From positions 4,774,001 to 4,838,000 of the forward strand of contig CM074763.1 of NCBI GenBank assembly GCA_037355855.1: DNA of 64,000 bases, read 5' to 3'. Origin of the DNA: Pseudo-nitzschia pungens. Taxonomy: Eukaryota > Bacillariophyta > Bacillariophyceae > Bacillariales > Bacillariaceae. Within the stretch, counting starts at the first letter, position 1, and each line of letters begins with the position of its first letter. Positions 1 through 12,351 of this stretch are shown here, one piece after another. A program made the position numbers and the translations under genes. The notes under the pieces were generated by a model. That model was not told the DNA's origin. It made no database searches and saw only the letters and a program-made list of their open reading frames with translations.

Positions 1-726
1 AAAGTTCACAAAGGTGCACGACGTAACACTTTGGTGTGATTGAAGTAAATTGGATTAAAAATTATTTGTTGTGTTGAGTCAAGTGTGTCAAATGTGTAAA
101 ATGGAATGAAAGTGTGAAGAGGGACTGAATGTCAGGGTCTAGAACAGAACATTTCCGTCGACCCGTTGGGGGAGTTGAGAAAAGGGAGAAATGTGGTTGA
201 GAATAATGGAAAAAAGTTGAGAATAATAAAAAAGAGGTTGTGAAATAAAAAATTGGGGTTGAATTTTTTTTAGACAAGTCGCGATTGGGTCGCGATCGGG
301 TCGCAATTGGTCGCGATGGGTCGCGAAACAGTTTTCGGACGATGTTCAAAACGCTACCGGTGTGTCACCAAACGGGAGGAAGCAGTAGTAGTAGTTCAGG
401 GTAAGAGTTTAGTTGTTAAAGTCATGGTGACACCGTAGACCACAGTACATTTTCTACATGTGCGTCAGCCAATGACTTTAACACTGAAGACTTAAAAACA
501 AACCTTCTGTCACACTGTCCGTCTGCCAACCGTAATTTCGATCCATAGAGGCACGAAATCTCCGAGACAAAATTTCGATCACTTTTTTTTGCTCTGATAA
601 CATGTATTTGCAACAATAATAAAGGCACCCTCTCTAACAAATAAACCACTTTAAACTTTAAACCACTAACAACATAAACTACAAGCACTCGCGCTACTCC
701 TCACAAGGATACTTCTCTCTCATGCC
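1..726. other. Intergenic, no gene seen
   Basis: AT-rich sequence with short reading frames only, none with convincing composition. It contains a local run of tcgcgat-type words around 280-325. It may include the 3' flank of the transposon-derived gene that follows, but I could not identify a terminal inverted repeat. Confidence 0.5.
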
Positions 727-3291
727 CTACTTCTCTCTCATGCCCTCTAGCGTTTCGATTTGCTCAGGGGATAGATGTTCCCTTGCAATTTCCATCCTCT
801 CGTTCGTGAGAGTTTTTGCTCTGTCTGTTAGATTTCCAAGATCCTCTGCCACCTTCTTTCCAACCTCTGTATCCTTAATTGTAATATCCTCTTGCTCTAA
901 TTCCTTCAGTACAGCATCATCCTGTTCAGTCCTGCAAGGAACTGCTGCTCCAACTGGAGGATCATCTTTCACTGCTACTAGTGCACTCTGTATCTCCTCT
1001 TTCTTCAAACCAGTAGGCTTTTTTCCAAGCTTCCACTCGTAAATTTTTTTCATGTCGTTCACCCGCAGCTTTGCAAAATCGCCGCTGCATGACTGAATTA
1101 GCGCTTTGCAGTCCATTTCCTTCTTCTCATATACCTCCGTTTTCGCCTTTGCAGATTTCATTGCTTCGATCTCTTTTTTGTGACGCGCTCTTTCATCCGC
1201 AATGTGCTGATCGTGACAGTTGTACGGTCTCCCGCCTAGAACGATGTACTTCTTCCCCGCAGTATTTGCCTTTGCAATCGCATCTTGGATCGCGCGCGCC
1301 GTAGTTGCTTCTGTTCTCGTAACTCACTGCTGATTCCACGGTGCTTGCTTACGAAATACGTCTCTGTCAAATCCAAAATCAATCAGCGTTTCAATGGCTA
1401 AGGTGTTGCATCGTTCGAGTTCCAATAGCTCCACTGTTCCTGGATCCTTTGCTTCGTCAATATCTCCGTTTGGCAAAATCATGAGCTCATGAACTATGTT
1501 ACAATCTCCGAGACAATTTCATGTGAAGGGACTAATTCCAACCTTCTGCCAAAAAGATCTTGATCTAACCAGAGAAAACGCTGCATCGAACGCGGACTCT
1601 AATTCCGTGTTCGTGTCTCGTAATCCAAATACCATCACTGGATAGTCGCTCGCCCATAAGGATCCCCCGTCTAAATAGCGCGCTGCATGTAGTTTCTTTC
1701 TATTCTTGCGGTAGGCCATTTTGAACGGGCCGTAGCTCCATTCAGTAACTTGCGTGACGTGAGTTGTGTTCGGTACTCCTGGTAATAGTAGCACACCCTT
1801 GACACTCAGTTCCTGTAGTAGGAGCTGAGTGTCGAGACGCCCAGGATCTGAATCCACGATTAACAAGACCCATTGACCTTTTGCTGGCTGTATGTCTGGG
1901 TACAACAGAAGAATACTTGTTAGAACGTACTTACAAAACTCGTTGCTGTCCATTCCGGCGTTGGCATTGCAATTAGCCATGTGTGGCCGTTTAGTGATGT
2001 GTCTGAAGCCCCATATTCCATTGCAGGTCCCCGCACGATCCAGTTCATTGGTGAAACTGCGGGAGATTCGTTTACTGTCTTCCGTTGCTGCGTTGCTCTT
2101 CAGTTGAAAGTGTACAGGAATAGGATCGCCAGCAGTGGTACTTCCTCCAACCATGGTACAACGTGAGCTACTTTTGTGGGCCTTCGTTGCTCCCTTTGGC
2201 AAAGTCGCGCTGCATGGACTATACTCGATCACTGGACGACCGCCAGCACAACTGCAGGTACCGTCAAGATTTAATCCTGTCTCGTCGACGTTGAGGATAC
2301 GGTGCAATTGGTGCGGCAAGAATACGAGCTCCCCCGCATGTCCGTCGAACCGTTCGATCTCAGTTGGCAGACGAGCAAATCCCTTCTCAAGCAGCAGTGA
2401 TTTCAAGTTAGTGAACCACTCATTAATCTTGTTGTATGTGGTCCACAGTGCTCTCCTCTCTTCCAACTGGGAGTTGGACTTGTTGACTTCAATGCTTTGA
2501 GCAAACCGGGGCTGCAAGCGCCTGTAAAGGCTATTGAAATCCTTCAAAGAAGATCCCTTGGAGAGGCATGCTTCCAAATCCTCCACAGCCTTCTTTCTAT
2601 TAGCAGGCTTGCCTTGCATTCGAGCAGAACAGAGAAGAAAGGAAGTCCCCATCGCTGAAACCAGCGCCTCCTCCACTTCCATAGGAATACTTGATGGTCT
2701 ACCCCAGCGTCCAGTGGAGAGTCCCTTGTTCCCTTGAGTCAAATGCCATCTCAAAGTGTTCATCTTTATATCAGTACCATTCATTCTGTTCACTGTAGCG
2801 CATGCCTGCTGCAGAGACACACGCTTTGGCCCAAGCTGCTCTCTGTACATCTTTTCTGCTGCAAGATAAGACTCTTCCAATTTGTCCTTCTCCTTCTGTT
2901 TGATTGTCATATCATAGATCAATTGGGAATGGCTCCTCCTTGGCTTCTTCAAAGCAGTTGAGGGATCCTGTACCTTCTTGCTCGCGTCAACGTTGCTGGC
3001 GTCGCCGTTGTTTGCTCTCTTGTTGCCATTGGTGCTGCTGGAGATCGTGGTTGAACTTTTGTTTTGGCTTTTGTAAGTACTACTATTTCCACTCGCGCTG
3101 TTCGCGCTGTTCCCTTTGCAGGATGTCATAGGGGAGATTGATGGCGCTTTAAGGGATAGAGCTATTGACCTTGGAACAGGCGTCTCCTTCATGTACTTGG
3201 TCCGGAGTCTCAACACTCTTCTTCTCACAGTCCGATTGGCACACTCTTCTTCAGAAAATCCATACACTCTCATAGCATCTGCTGTAGTCAA
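727..3291 (-). pseudogene. Pogo/Tigger-like DDE transposase, broken by two TGA codons
   Basis: One frame runs from the ATG at 3291 to a TAG at 727-729 (854 codons) but holds two in-frame TGA codons, at 1519-1521 (codon 591) and 1324-1326 (codon 656). Residues 1-230 are basic and Ser/Asn-rich and contain helix-turn-helix-like stretches (QQACATVNRMNGTDIKMNTL, about 161-180). The catalytic domain follows the DDE_1 pattern of Tc1/mariner-pogo relatives: NVDETG near 334-339, LLIVDSD near 477-482 in place of the usual LDGHGSH type, and PNTTHVTQVTEWSYGPFK near 507-524 with Glu replacing the third Asp. The C-terminal part after the second TGA is charged and helical. Seen: intact frame apart from the TGAs, catalytic-like motifs. 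Inferred: a decayed transposase, or a gene relying on TGA readthrough. The element's ends were not found. Confidence 0.75.
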
Positions 3292-5284
3292 TTTGTAATT
3301 TAACTCAACGCACTAGCTAGGACAATGCATACGTACGATGAGGATGACGCAACTCCAGACTCACTCGGAACTGCGACTAGGCGAGAGGCAGTAATTATGG
3401 TGATTCAATGGTAACGCCGATACAGTTTCCAATTATAGTAGTAGTACTACTACTGCTACTAGTAGTTGCCAACTCAGTTTATTCGGTTGCTGACGATCAA
3501 CGCTTTTCTCGCATATAGCTACAGCACAAGAATGCAGTGGATCGAATATTATCGATCGATCCCAGCGACTGTCCAAACTGCGGCAAACCGTTGTACACGC
3601 TCGTATGGTTCGATTCGGAAGAGCACTGGTGGCACGAAACGTAGTACCGTACCGTCTGGTATCGCAAGCCAACGAAAGAACGAAAGAACGAAAGAACGAA
3701 AGAACGAAAGAACGAAAGAACGAACCAACGAACAACGACGCTCCTCCCATACTTCTGTGGCTTATGACGTGATCCGTAGCAAATTATACAGCGATGCACG
3801 GTGGAATGGCTATCCATTACATAGTGTACGTTACTAGTACAGTACTTCTACTACTCGTTTCGAGAGTTTGCTCGGGTCCCCGGCGGTTTCGTACCGCCGC
3901 CCGGCAAAGCGAATGAAGGGTTTTGTTGGTGTTGTCTTGCGTCATCTCGCGTCGACAGCGTAAGAATACACGTGCTCGTATCATACGCGAATACATGGAT
4001 ACACCGAACACGAGAAGGAATGAGGGAGTATCCACAATCCAATAACATATCGAAAATGACTGGCTGCTTCTTTCGAAATTACAAATTGCAGTAAACAATA
4101 ATACTCTACGGTAGGTATGCGTGCCCGTATTGGAATGCAAGGAAGGACTGATAAATCATATGAGAGAGTGAGTGAGTGAGTGAGCCGAAACGGTAAACGG
4201 GACCATATGTTTTGGAGTTGTCAGATGCTGATCCACCATGAAGCCTTACATAATCTTACTGTTTCGAGCTGTTTGGGACTCTGTTCTTCAGCAGAATGAA
4301 GGTACGGTACACTGGATCACTTCCTTTGCGGAACAGAATGTAAGAGAAGTTGTTCAACTTTCGATAAACATATAAAATATCGTTGTTAACTGAAGACATC
4401 GATAAAATGAGTTCATCAGAAGAACGTCTACCGTCTCACTGACTCTCACGACTATTGATCGTTATAAATACCCTTCGGAACAAGCTGCATCTACGATTCT
4501 TTGACCCTATAATTAAAATAGTAGTAAGTGCATCCACGTCTCAAAAGTTCTTTCGAAGATGTTTCCACTATAAGTACTGTACTATTTACTGATTTAGGAT
4601 TATGTCCCCAGTCGTACGTGTACCAGTGAGGAATGAATTATGGGAAGATGAATCACTGTGTCACTTTGGTTCGCAGTGGGTTCTTTGACCCACAATTTTT
4701 GTTCTTCATCAAGAATTTCAGTGTTCCACATTCTTTACACATATTCTTCAGAGAACAAAGGAAGTCTTTTGTTCTTTTGTTCTTTACGACTGTATATATT
4801 CCGATGTAATATAAAATTCTATAATTCGCTGGCATTAATTTCATTCCCATCCACTATAATCGTTTGTTTCTAAACAAAGCAGAAACTTATGAACTGGACG
4901 GGAGTAACACTCGGCTCCTTCGATACCCAAAAACTGTTTTTCCATATAGTGTTCTCTGAAAAAACTCTTGTGGAGCAGTGAGTTTTTTGACAACATAGAT
5001 TTCATGAGACGGAACAAAGCTATCACAACACTCGCACGTCCTATTTCAATTCCATTCTTCCAAAAAAGGCTTTTTATAAATTGTTTGTAAACGGTAATTA
5101 CCTGAAAGAAACGTGTTTTCCGAACGAACGAATGAATGAATCATCGGTGTTGTTCGGCTCTTTACCTCACATCAATCAAAAAGTCGGTTGTGAATTATTA
5201 CAACTCCAATTTTCGACAACGTACGGTACTAGTAATTGTACATATCGGTTCTTGGATAACCTACAAGCACTCACATCCAAGAGT
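3292..5284. other. Intergenic, no convincing gene
   Basis: Contains simple repeats (an aacgaaag array at 3671-3724, a gagt array near 4168-4183) and otherwise AT-rich sequence. Reading frames here reach 123 codons, but they coincide with the repeat array. The 204 bases before 5285 extend the next gene's frame to an earlier ATG at 5081 and are more likely its 5' leader. Confidence 0.5.
3671..3724 (+). repeat. (aacgaaag)n microsatellite
   Basis: About six to seven head-to-tail copies of the 8-mer aacgaaag, ending in degenerate cgaaccaacgaac. The array is open in several frames, which explains the overlapping spurious reading frames on both strands. Confidence 0.85.
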
Positions 5285-8200
5285 ATGGATGACGAGACCA
5301 CCACCAAACAAGAAAACAATAGCAATACCAACAACTCCCAAAACAAAAGTCCCCCATTGGGCCAAAATAATGAAGCCACGGAGACTGTAGACACAGAATC
5401 CGCGACTTCCTCCAACACCATGACGAATGGCAATGGCAGCGGGAAACGCACATCGAACGGGTACAAGAACACCGACGCCAGCAATCGGAGTGGTTCGAAT
5501 GCCACGACTGCTGGTGGCGGTGCTGCTGCAAGTGGCAAACCCAACAACGGCAACAGCAACAGCAACATCAGCAACACTAACGCCGTTCCTGCAGCCGCAA
5601 CAACAACGATCCAAGTCCAAGCGGTTTTGAACGAAGCGAACAATGCCGCAGTTGCGGCGCAAACCATGGCGCTTGCTCCTGGGGCGGCAGAGACGCTGGT
5701 CACCACCAATTCCAGTTCCAATGCCAATGCTAATATCAATGCCGGAATTTCCAACCACCTCCAATGGATTCAGAACAGTCTTCCGGGTAACGGGACTTGC
5801 GTCGTAGCTACCGCGGCGGGCACGAATTATCCCAATCATCATCATCATCATCATTACAGCGGCAACAATAATGGTGTTGGAGTTGGCATTGGCACTGGCG
5901 GAAGCAATAGCAATGCTGCGATATCCGTCGTGGACAACGCACTCGGTTCGACAACGACAACCACAACGAGAACAATCCCAAACCTTATCCAAAACACCCA
6001 CGGTCTCCACGAGATGATCTTTGGAACAACTACAACAGCAGCAACTGCAAACAATGCAACAAACAATGCAACAGCAGCAGCCACTGCGACAGCCAATGCA
6101 AACGCCTATGGCAATCCATTGGCCAACGTCAACCTCAACAGCATCAACAACCTCAACCTAAATCCGTACCTTCTCGCGACTGCCGGAGTTCCCGTGACTG
6201 CAGCAGCTGCAGCAGGACCCATTGCTGCCGCTCTGATCCAGGACGCTCCAAACAACAACAACAACAACAACAACAACAATCAGAACACCAACAACGCACA
6301 CGCACACGGAACCGTCCCCGCGGCATGGAATACAAATGCACGTGCTCACACGCTCACGCTCACGCCGGGGCCAACTCCGGTAAGAGCCTCCACCAACCAC
6401 AACAACGGTCCAAGTCATTCGACGGCGATTACTACGAGCTCGGCGGCATTGGCATCAGCACCATCCAGCTCAAGTTCCAATTCCAATTCGCACGCTGCCA
6501 TTTTGCAGCAGAACGCCACCATCATGCAACAAAACGCCGCAGCACTCCAGCACCTGCAACAGACCAACAATTTTCTGGCGGCCAACTCCGGCGCTGCGGC
6601 TCTGGGAATGCTGGCCCCGATTGTCAACATGAACATGAACATGAATCTCTCGGCGGCGGCGGCAACAGCGGCAGCCGCCACTACTGCCGCTGCGAGTACT
6701 CCCGCGTCCACGGCAGCAACGGTAGCAACCACAGCACCAACAATCGCGGCCACTGTCACCCCGAGTCCCGATCAATTCCTCGCCGCTGCAACGGCAACGG
6801 CAGCTCCGTCGCTCGCTCATCGTCATCATCATCATCCGTGGAACAATACCTCCAACGCCCTGCTTCCCTCGGCGTTTCCGGTGGCGACGGTGGGGCAGGC
6901 CGCTGCTGCCACTGCAGCAACCCTGTCGTCGGACGGAGCCTCCACTCTGTCGGCGTCCAACTCAAACTCGGCATCTGCAACACCGCCATACTCGGTGCCA
7001 CAAGCGGCGGTGGCTCCCGGAGACGTTGGCAGCAACAATAATAGCAACAATGACAGCGTCAACAATATATTGCGGACCGCAATTATGCTCCAAAACACCG
7101 GTCTGCCCCTGTTTCAACAACCGCTGATCCCAACAACAACAACAACGTCAGCAGCATCCTCCAATGGCATTGCGGGTGGATACATGGTGGCTCCGGGCAG
7201 CAGTAACGACAACAGCAGCAACAACAACAACAACAACAACAAATCCGGCAACACCATTTATGCCCCCGCCAATAGTGCCGATCTCGAGACCACCAATGGG
7301 AGTGGTGCCGCTGCCGCGGCGAATGCGGTGGCATCGGTGTTGCCCGTAGCCTCGCTGAATCTGCCACTGCACCAACAACAACAGCATCAACAGCAGCTGG
7401 CCAATTCGTCTCTTGCCTTTCCGGTGGGAGGCACCAATGGCAGCAATGTGAATCTCAGTGGCCTCAATGGCAGCAACGGCAGCAATCATTTCAACCTCAA
7501 TCTCAACCTCAACCATCCCGTTGCGATTCTCGGGGGTACGGCACTCTCCTCCGCTGCCGCAGCTGCTGCGAACAATGTCGCGAACACCGCCACCACCGCC
7601 ACCAACAGCAATCACCATCATCACAATGATCATCACAATCGCCTCCAGCTTGCTGCCGCCGCCGCCGTGGCGTCCATGAATCCGGGACTGGCGGCTCTGC
7701 AACAGCAGCAGCAGCAACAACAACCCGCAACGCAAGCGGCAGCAACAACAGCAACACCTCAATCCCTTGCATCCATGTACCACCAACCACAAACAGCATA
7801 CTTTACCCAAAACATGACGACGGCTGCCGGCACAGCTCTCAAACAGCAGCAGCAGCAGCAATCACAAACCCAAGGCACGGCCGGGAAACAATCCTCCGGG
7901 CAGTCCAGACCATTGTATCTGGATCACGATTCCAATTGTGAGTGATTCTGGAGTGCTCGCGCCGAATCGAACTCCCCTCCTAGTTGCTTTGTTATTGGCT
8001 TTGCTGTGTTTTTGTTTGTGTTTGTGTTTGACAAGCTTTGTCGTAAGCTTGTCCGTATCCATCGGTGCGATCTGCAGTAGCTTGCTTTGTATACCTGCAC
8101 AGCATGCAATGCAAAACGACTGACTCTTATCTTGTGTGGGAAGAAATCCTCCTTTCGTGATTCCCATGGGCAGTGCTTGTAAGATTGCTGTACCGTAATG

Positions 8201-9047
8201 TGGTCTCGGATCTCTCACCATTTTTTTCGTCGCTTTCTTTCCTCTTCCCAATCATCAAACATCGTGCGAAACATTGTGCATCTTTGTTTCCATGTTGTTG
8301 TCATATTCTCATTATCATGCCATGCCATACCATGCCATCGTACATCGCATCATATTACATCGCGTCACTTACCACAGGTTTGACGGCCTATCAATGCTTC
8401 CTTCGAAAACAAATCGAGTTGTTTGAGGTCGGTCACGACGAAATGAGGGGGACTGCGCAGGGAAGGAACACGCCACTTCAGTACGGCCAGGTTGGCATTC
8501 GTTGTAGGCACTGTGCCCATTTGACGAAGGCAGCAAGGTCAAGGGGGGGCGTCTATTATTCAAGGACTATTGATGGGGTTTGTAAGTACACGCACTACTG
8601 AAATGGAATTCTCTATTTCCGGCGTCGATTACGGACTGTTTATGACTTGTGATAGAAACAACGAAAGGCAACTAACACAACTCTTTTGACGTTTGGGTCA
8701 CAACGGATCCATCCTCGTTTCTCTCAAATAATCATAATAAATACTCATACAATACATATGCACTATGCGTACACACCACACCAGACCAAGTGGCGCAAAA
8801 CATGTCGAAACTGCACTTCATGAAGGCGTGCACTTTGATCCCGGAGAGCACCAAGAACCAGCTCATGTCGCTGCAGAGCGTTAGCAGTCGCGCCTCGGGT
8901 GGCAAGGAATACTGGGCAGAGGGATTGCGAGTGCTGGGGGTGGTGGAAGTGGGAGGCGTGCTGCGATTTTCGTCAACCCCTCCAACTGCAACGACTCCAG
9001 GGAACTCCACAACCTCTTCGACCCAGATAGCCAAAACACCCCTGTGA
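5285..9047 (+). CDS. Asn/Gln/Ala-rich protein with C-terminal Cys/His domain (three exons)
   Basis: Model: join(5285..7937, 8378..8581, 8785..9047), 1039 aa. Exon 1 encodes about 880 residues of low complexity: runs of N, Q, A, T, S and several His tracts. The exon 1 donor is GTGAGT at 7938 with acceptor CACAG at 8377; the exon 2 donor is GTAAGT at 8582 with acceptor CCAG at 8784. Both junctions keep the frame. The joined C-terminus (about 155 aa) is ordinary in composition and looks like the real domain: LTAYQCFLRKQIELFE, then TAQGRN, GQVGIRCRHC, ARSRGGVYY and YQVAQNMSKLHF. From memory this layout (YQC..RKQIE, TAQGRN, GQVGIRCRHC) recurs in diatom proteins of unknown function; RCRHCAH could bind metal. 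The upstream ATG at 5081 is in frame (1107 aa), but the added segment lacks the low-complexity character, so 5285 is preferred. Function unknown; possibly a regulatory protein because of the poly-Q/N tracts. Confidence 0.8.
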
Positions 9048-10149
9048 CCAGTAATCCACTGCTTTATGCAATACAGCATTGCTGTACCAGGATCCACAAG
9101 TACCGGTACAAAGTACTGCGCTCTAAATGCTACCCTGCCACTTCAGTGGATCAAGTGTTTTGTTTCATTACGTATTATTTATGATTTTACATTTTACCGA
9201 TTTTGAGACCAACAACGTCGGTCTGGGTGTCATTGTTTCTTGGGGCCTAATTCATTTTTTAGTATCCGCTATTTTTGTTTCTTTGAGGTGGTGATCACCA
9301 CCACCTCCTGCCATTTTTCGAAAAATATTTTAAAAAATTATAATGGATGTGATGCCCCTACAACAACAAGAATTTAGGATTTTTTAGACCACTATATGAG
9401 GTGTTTGAAGCTCAAGTTTGAAGGAAATGGGTTGAAAACTGAGTGAGTAGTAATAGCCATCAACTTAGATCGCAACTGGTGTGTGCTCTGTCAATTTTGA
9501 CATTTTCTCATTAGGTAGTACTACTCTAGTACTACTAAACGTGTAGTAGTACTTGTACCCTCTAGACATCTGGTACTGAATAGCCTCTTTGTTTCGTGAT
9601 CGGATAGAAGCTTTTGGCACTTGTAGTATCATGCTTGTTCCCCCGTGCACACTTACTAGTGCAGCAGGAAAGTAACAAATATAATAATAGTAACAATAAT
9701 AGTAGTAGTAGTACTAGTAATGGTAGTACTAGTACTAGGATAGTAGTACACGACGAGTTGTCCATCGGCACCTACCTGCCCTCAGCAATTCCTCGCAAGA
9801 GAGTACTTCATTGTTTCAATTGAGTTTACGTGCACACGTAGTTTGCGGTCTACCAAACAATTGTGTTCATTTTATAATATTGCATCTATGTGGTTCTGGT
9901 GTGGGAATTGAAAAGATTGGTCTAAAACGTGTAGTTCACCAGGTTCAAAATCGTTTCCTGTTGGAGATGATTTGGCAGCAGAAATTGGAACCATTGTCAA
10001 CGTTCCCAGAGCGGAACCCATCCAGCAGCAGCAATGATCACGTGCTCATTGCTTCGGTCACTCTCAGCGGGGACTCGGGCGGGTTTCGTGTCACCCGCCA
10101 GCAGGCAATTTGTGGGGACGTCCCTCGCTCGTCGCGGATGACCCCGCTT
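9048..10149. other. Intergenic, microsatellite-rich
   Basis: AT-rich, with agtagt/tactag trinucleotide tracts near 9515-9570 and 9670-9750. No protein with plausible composition was found; the plus-strand frame 9811-10449 is mostly the shadow of the minus-strand gene that follows. Confidence 0.5.
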
Positions 10150-12351
10150 CTACTTGGAGGATGTCTTCACCCTCCATGTTCGCTTTTGCGTCTTTCCCGA
10201 TCCCAACCATTCGTCGACCCGATTGCTGTTCACCTTGGTGCCGTAGGTCGGTTTGGGTTTTTCTTTCTTGATGCGGGTCGAGGTTCCTGCGCTGTGGACG
10301 TACTCGTCGGGCCGGTAGGCGGCATGGTCATAGCTCGGATATCCGCCGTAAATCATCTTTTTGAAATTCTCCGGATCCGGGACGTAGATTTCGTCGTCGT
10401 CGTCGCTGTCGGTGCGAGAAGTCTTGGGGGTGGATTTATCGGTCGATGACTTGGCGGTGTTTCGGAGTTTTCGTGGAACGTAGTCCTCTTCGTCGTCGTC
10501 GCCGCCGTCGCCGTTGTTGTTGTCGCTGCTGGTAGCGGATTTCGTGGGCTCGTCGGAATGCGTGCGATTGCCGGAGACCTTGGTGCGGGATGCATCACTC
10601 GTTCTCTGTTTCGGCGAGTAGGGCCTCACTTTGGCGGTGGAGTCGCAAGTCACCGTTGGTTTGGGGGGTATCGGATCGCTCGAATCGGACGACGATGACA
10701 CCGTTGCAGCCGTCTTGTCTTCCGCGGCGGCCGGCTTGCTGCCCGACGCCTTTTTCGTTTTGCACGAAAAGAGACTGCTCGCGGTAGCCATGGAACTCCG
10801 GCTCGACCTGGTATCGTTTGTGCTGTCCCGTGATTTTTGGGAGAGACCAGAACCCGAAGGGCGTTTCGAAGCTTTGCGAAATGCCGGCGGGAGGTTCGAC
10901 GTGTCGTCCTTGGACGGAGGCGTCCACCGACGGTTCGTCGAGGGCTTGGGCTTGACTTCCTCCGTGTCGGTGCCTGCCAATTCGCCGTGCTGGCTTTTCT
11001 GTAGGGACGCTGCCACGATGGGATTGGAAATTTCGTGTTCCTGTGCCGTGAATAGGTCGTCGTCGGAGTCTGCCATGGTCACCACGAGGGGTTTCTTGGG
11101 TTGCCCCTTGCTCCCCGGCGGAGGGGGCGTTCTCGTACGACCACGGCTCCTGGTCGGGGTGACGCCGGTCCTGCTTTCACGGGTATTGCCCTGGGCAGAA
11201 GATCCCTCTTGGTCGGTACCCTTTGTCGCCGTCGGTTTCGGCGATGTGTTCTTGGTCACCGGAACCAGGCGCATCCGCGGTACGCTTCGTCCGCGCGATA
11301 CTTTGCGCTCGCCACTGCTGTTTCCAATGCCGCCGCGAATAATTGTCTCGCTGGTCCGACGAGGGGCCTTTGACGACGACGACAATTTCGACGCGGATCG
11401 TGGCCGGATGGCACCCGGCGACGACGAGCGATCCTCGCCTTCCGGTGCGGCAGCAGCAGCAGTCTCATCCTGGTCCACGACATCCTGGATTTCTTCGACA
11501 TCTTCCTCGAAACTAGCCTGGCTACCGCTGCCGCTGTCGCTGACCTCGCTCTTTTTGCTGTTCGTCGAATGGTCGGAGACTTTGAGATTGACCGGCATGC
11601 TTCGGTTCCGCAACACCCCTCGTCCATTGGAACCGCTGCGATTTTTGGAAGCGGTCGTGGTGCCCGTGTTGAACGGATGCTTTTCGACTTGGATGGGGGC
11701 GGGTTCTTCGATGCGCGGCGTTGTCGAACCATAGTTCGATCTGTTGGGCTTCCAGTTTCCCTTCTTGGCCGTCAGAGGTGGGCGACTCTTTCGCAGTTCG
11801 GGTTCCGTCGACTCCGAGGTCACCGACCCGTCGTGTTCGCTGATCTTGGACATCACCGGAGTCTTGGCCTTGGTCGGAACGTACGTGCGGCCCCGTCGAC
11901 CGGGCCGGTGCGTCTTGGGCTTGGGGGGAGGCGGAGGAAGCGCGCCGTTGGTTTCGAAAGCGCCGACGTTGACCCCGATTTTCATTCCGATCCGGCGCGT
12001 TGCACCCAGTCCGGAGGTGGACACTCCCGTCGCATCGATCTCCGGATAGTACTCCTCTTCCTCGACCGTTTGCCTCGTCACGACGGTGGGAATCGTCATT
12101 TCGCTCATCACCGACACGTCGTCCGAGTGGCCGTGTCCCACCATGGGATAGTTGCGCTCGGGAGCTTGCTCCGGCTCGGGTTCCAGCTCCGGCGGTTCTT
12201 CTAAGGCTCCGGCTTGTTTCTTCTCGGCGGCGATTTTGGCAAGTTCCAAGAGCTCGGGACTGTTCAGGGCTTCGACAATTTCCGGCGACTCGGCGAGCAT
12301 CGCCTGGAATTTCTGGAACTTGGCCAGCATCGCCGGATCGAGATCGGTCAT
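10150..12351 (-). CDS. Disordered hypothetical protein, 733 aa
   Basis: Single-exon frame of 733 aa from the ATG at 12351. The N-terminal 50 residues are helical and non-repetitive (LDPAMLAKFQKFQAMLAESP, then EIVEALNSPELLELAKIAAE). A proline/glutamate linker follows, then about 500 residues rich in Ser, Arg, Lys, Thr and Pro with acidic patches (SDDDDEIYVPD). The last 80 residues are more ordered (NFKKMIYGGYPSYDHAAYRP, then VDEWLGSGK). No family is recognised. The basic/Ser-rich composition resembles nuclear or cytoskeleton-associated scaffold proteins, but that is only an impression. The codon-like GC-rich composition and single long frame support a real gene. Confidence 0.7.
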   Translation of the reverse strand: MTDLDPAMLAKFQKFQAMLAESPEIVEALNSPELLELAKIAAEKKQAGALEEPPELEPEPEQAPERNYPMVGHGHSDDVSVMSEMTIPTVVTRQTVEEEEYYPEIDATGVSTSGLGATRRIGMKIGVNVGAFETNGALPPPPPKPKTHRPGRRGRTYVPTKAKTPVMSKISEHDGSVTSESTEPELRKSRPPLTAKKGNWKPNRSNYGSTTPRIEEPAPIQVEKHPFNTGTTTASKNRSGSNGRGVLRNRSMPVNLKVSDHSTNSKKSEVSDSGSGSQASFEEDVEEIQDVVDQDETAAAAAPEGEDRSSSPGAIRPRSASKLSSSSKAPRRTSETIIRGGIGNSSGERKVSRGRSVPRMRLVPVTKNTSPKPTATKGTDQEGSSAQGNTRESRTGVTPTRSRGRTRTPPPPGSKGQPKKPLVVTMADSDDDLFTAQEHEISNPIVAASLQKSQHGELAGTDTEEVKPKPSTNRRWTPPSKDDTSNLPPAFRKASKRPSGSGLSQKSRDSTNDTRSSRSSMATASSLFSCKTKKASGSKPAAAEDKTAATVSSSSDSSDPIPPKPTVTCDSTAKVRPYSPKQRTSDASRTKVSGNRTHSDEPTKSATSSDNNNGDGGDDDEEDYVPRKLRNTAKSSTDKSTPKTSRTDSDDDDEIYVPDPENFKKMIYGGYPSYDHAAYRPDEYVHSAGTSTRIKKEKPKPTYGTKVNSNRVDEWLGSGKTQKRTWRVKTSSK

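Noticed and set aside
3466..3837. 123-codon frame rich in ERTKERKN
   Set aside because: Created by the aacgaaag array.
5176..7861. Long minus-strand frames opposite the Asn/Gln-rich gene
   Set aside because: Antisense shadows of CAA/AAC/GCA repeats; the plus-strand gene has matching splice sites and a conserved C-terminal domain.
9811..10449. 212-codon plus-strand frame
   Set aside because: Its second half is antisense to the 733-aa gene and the first half lacks coding character.
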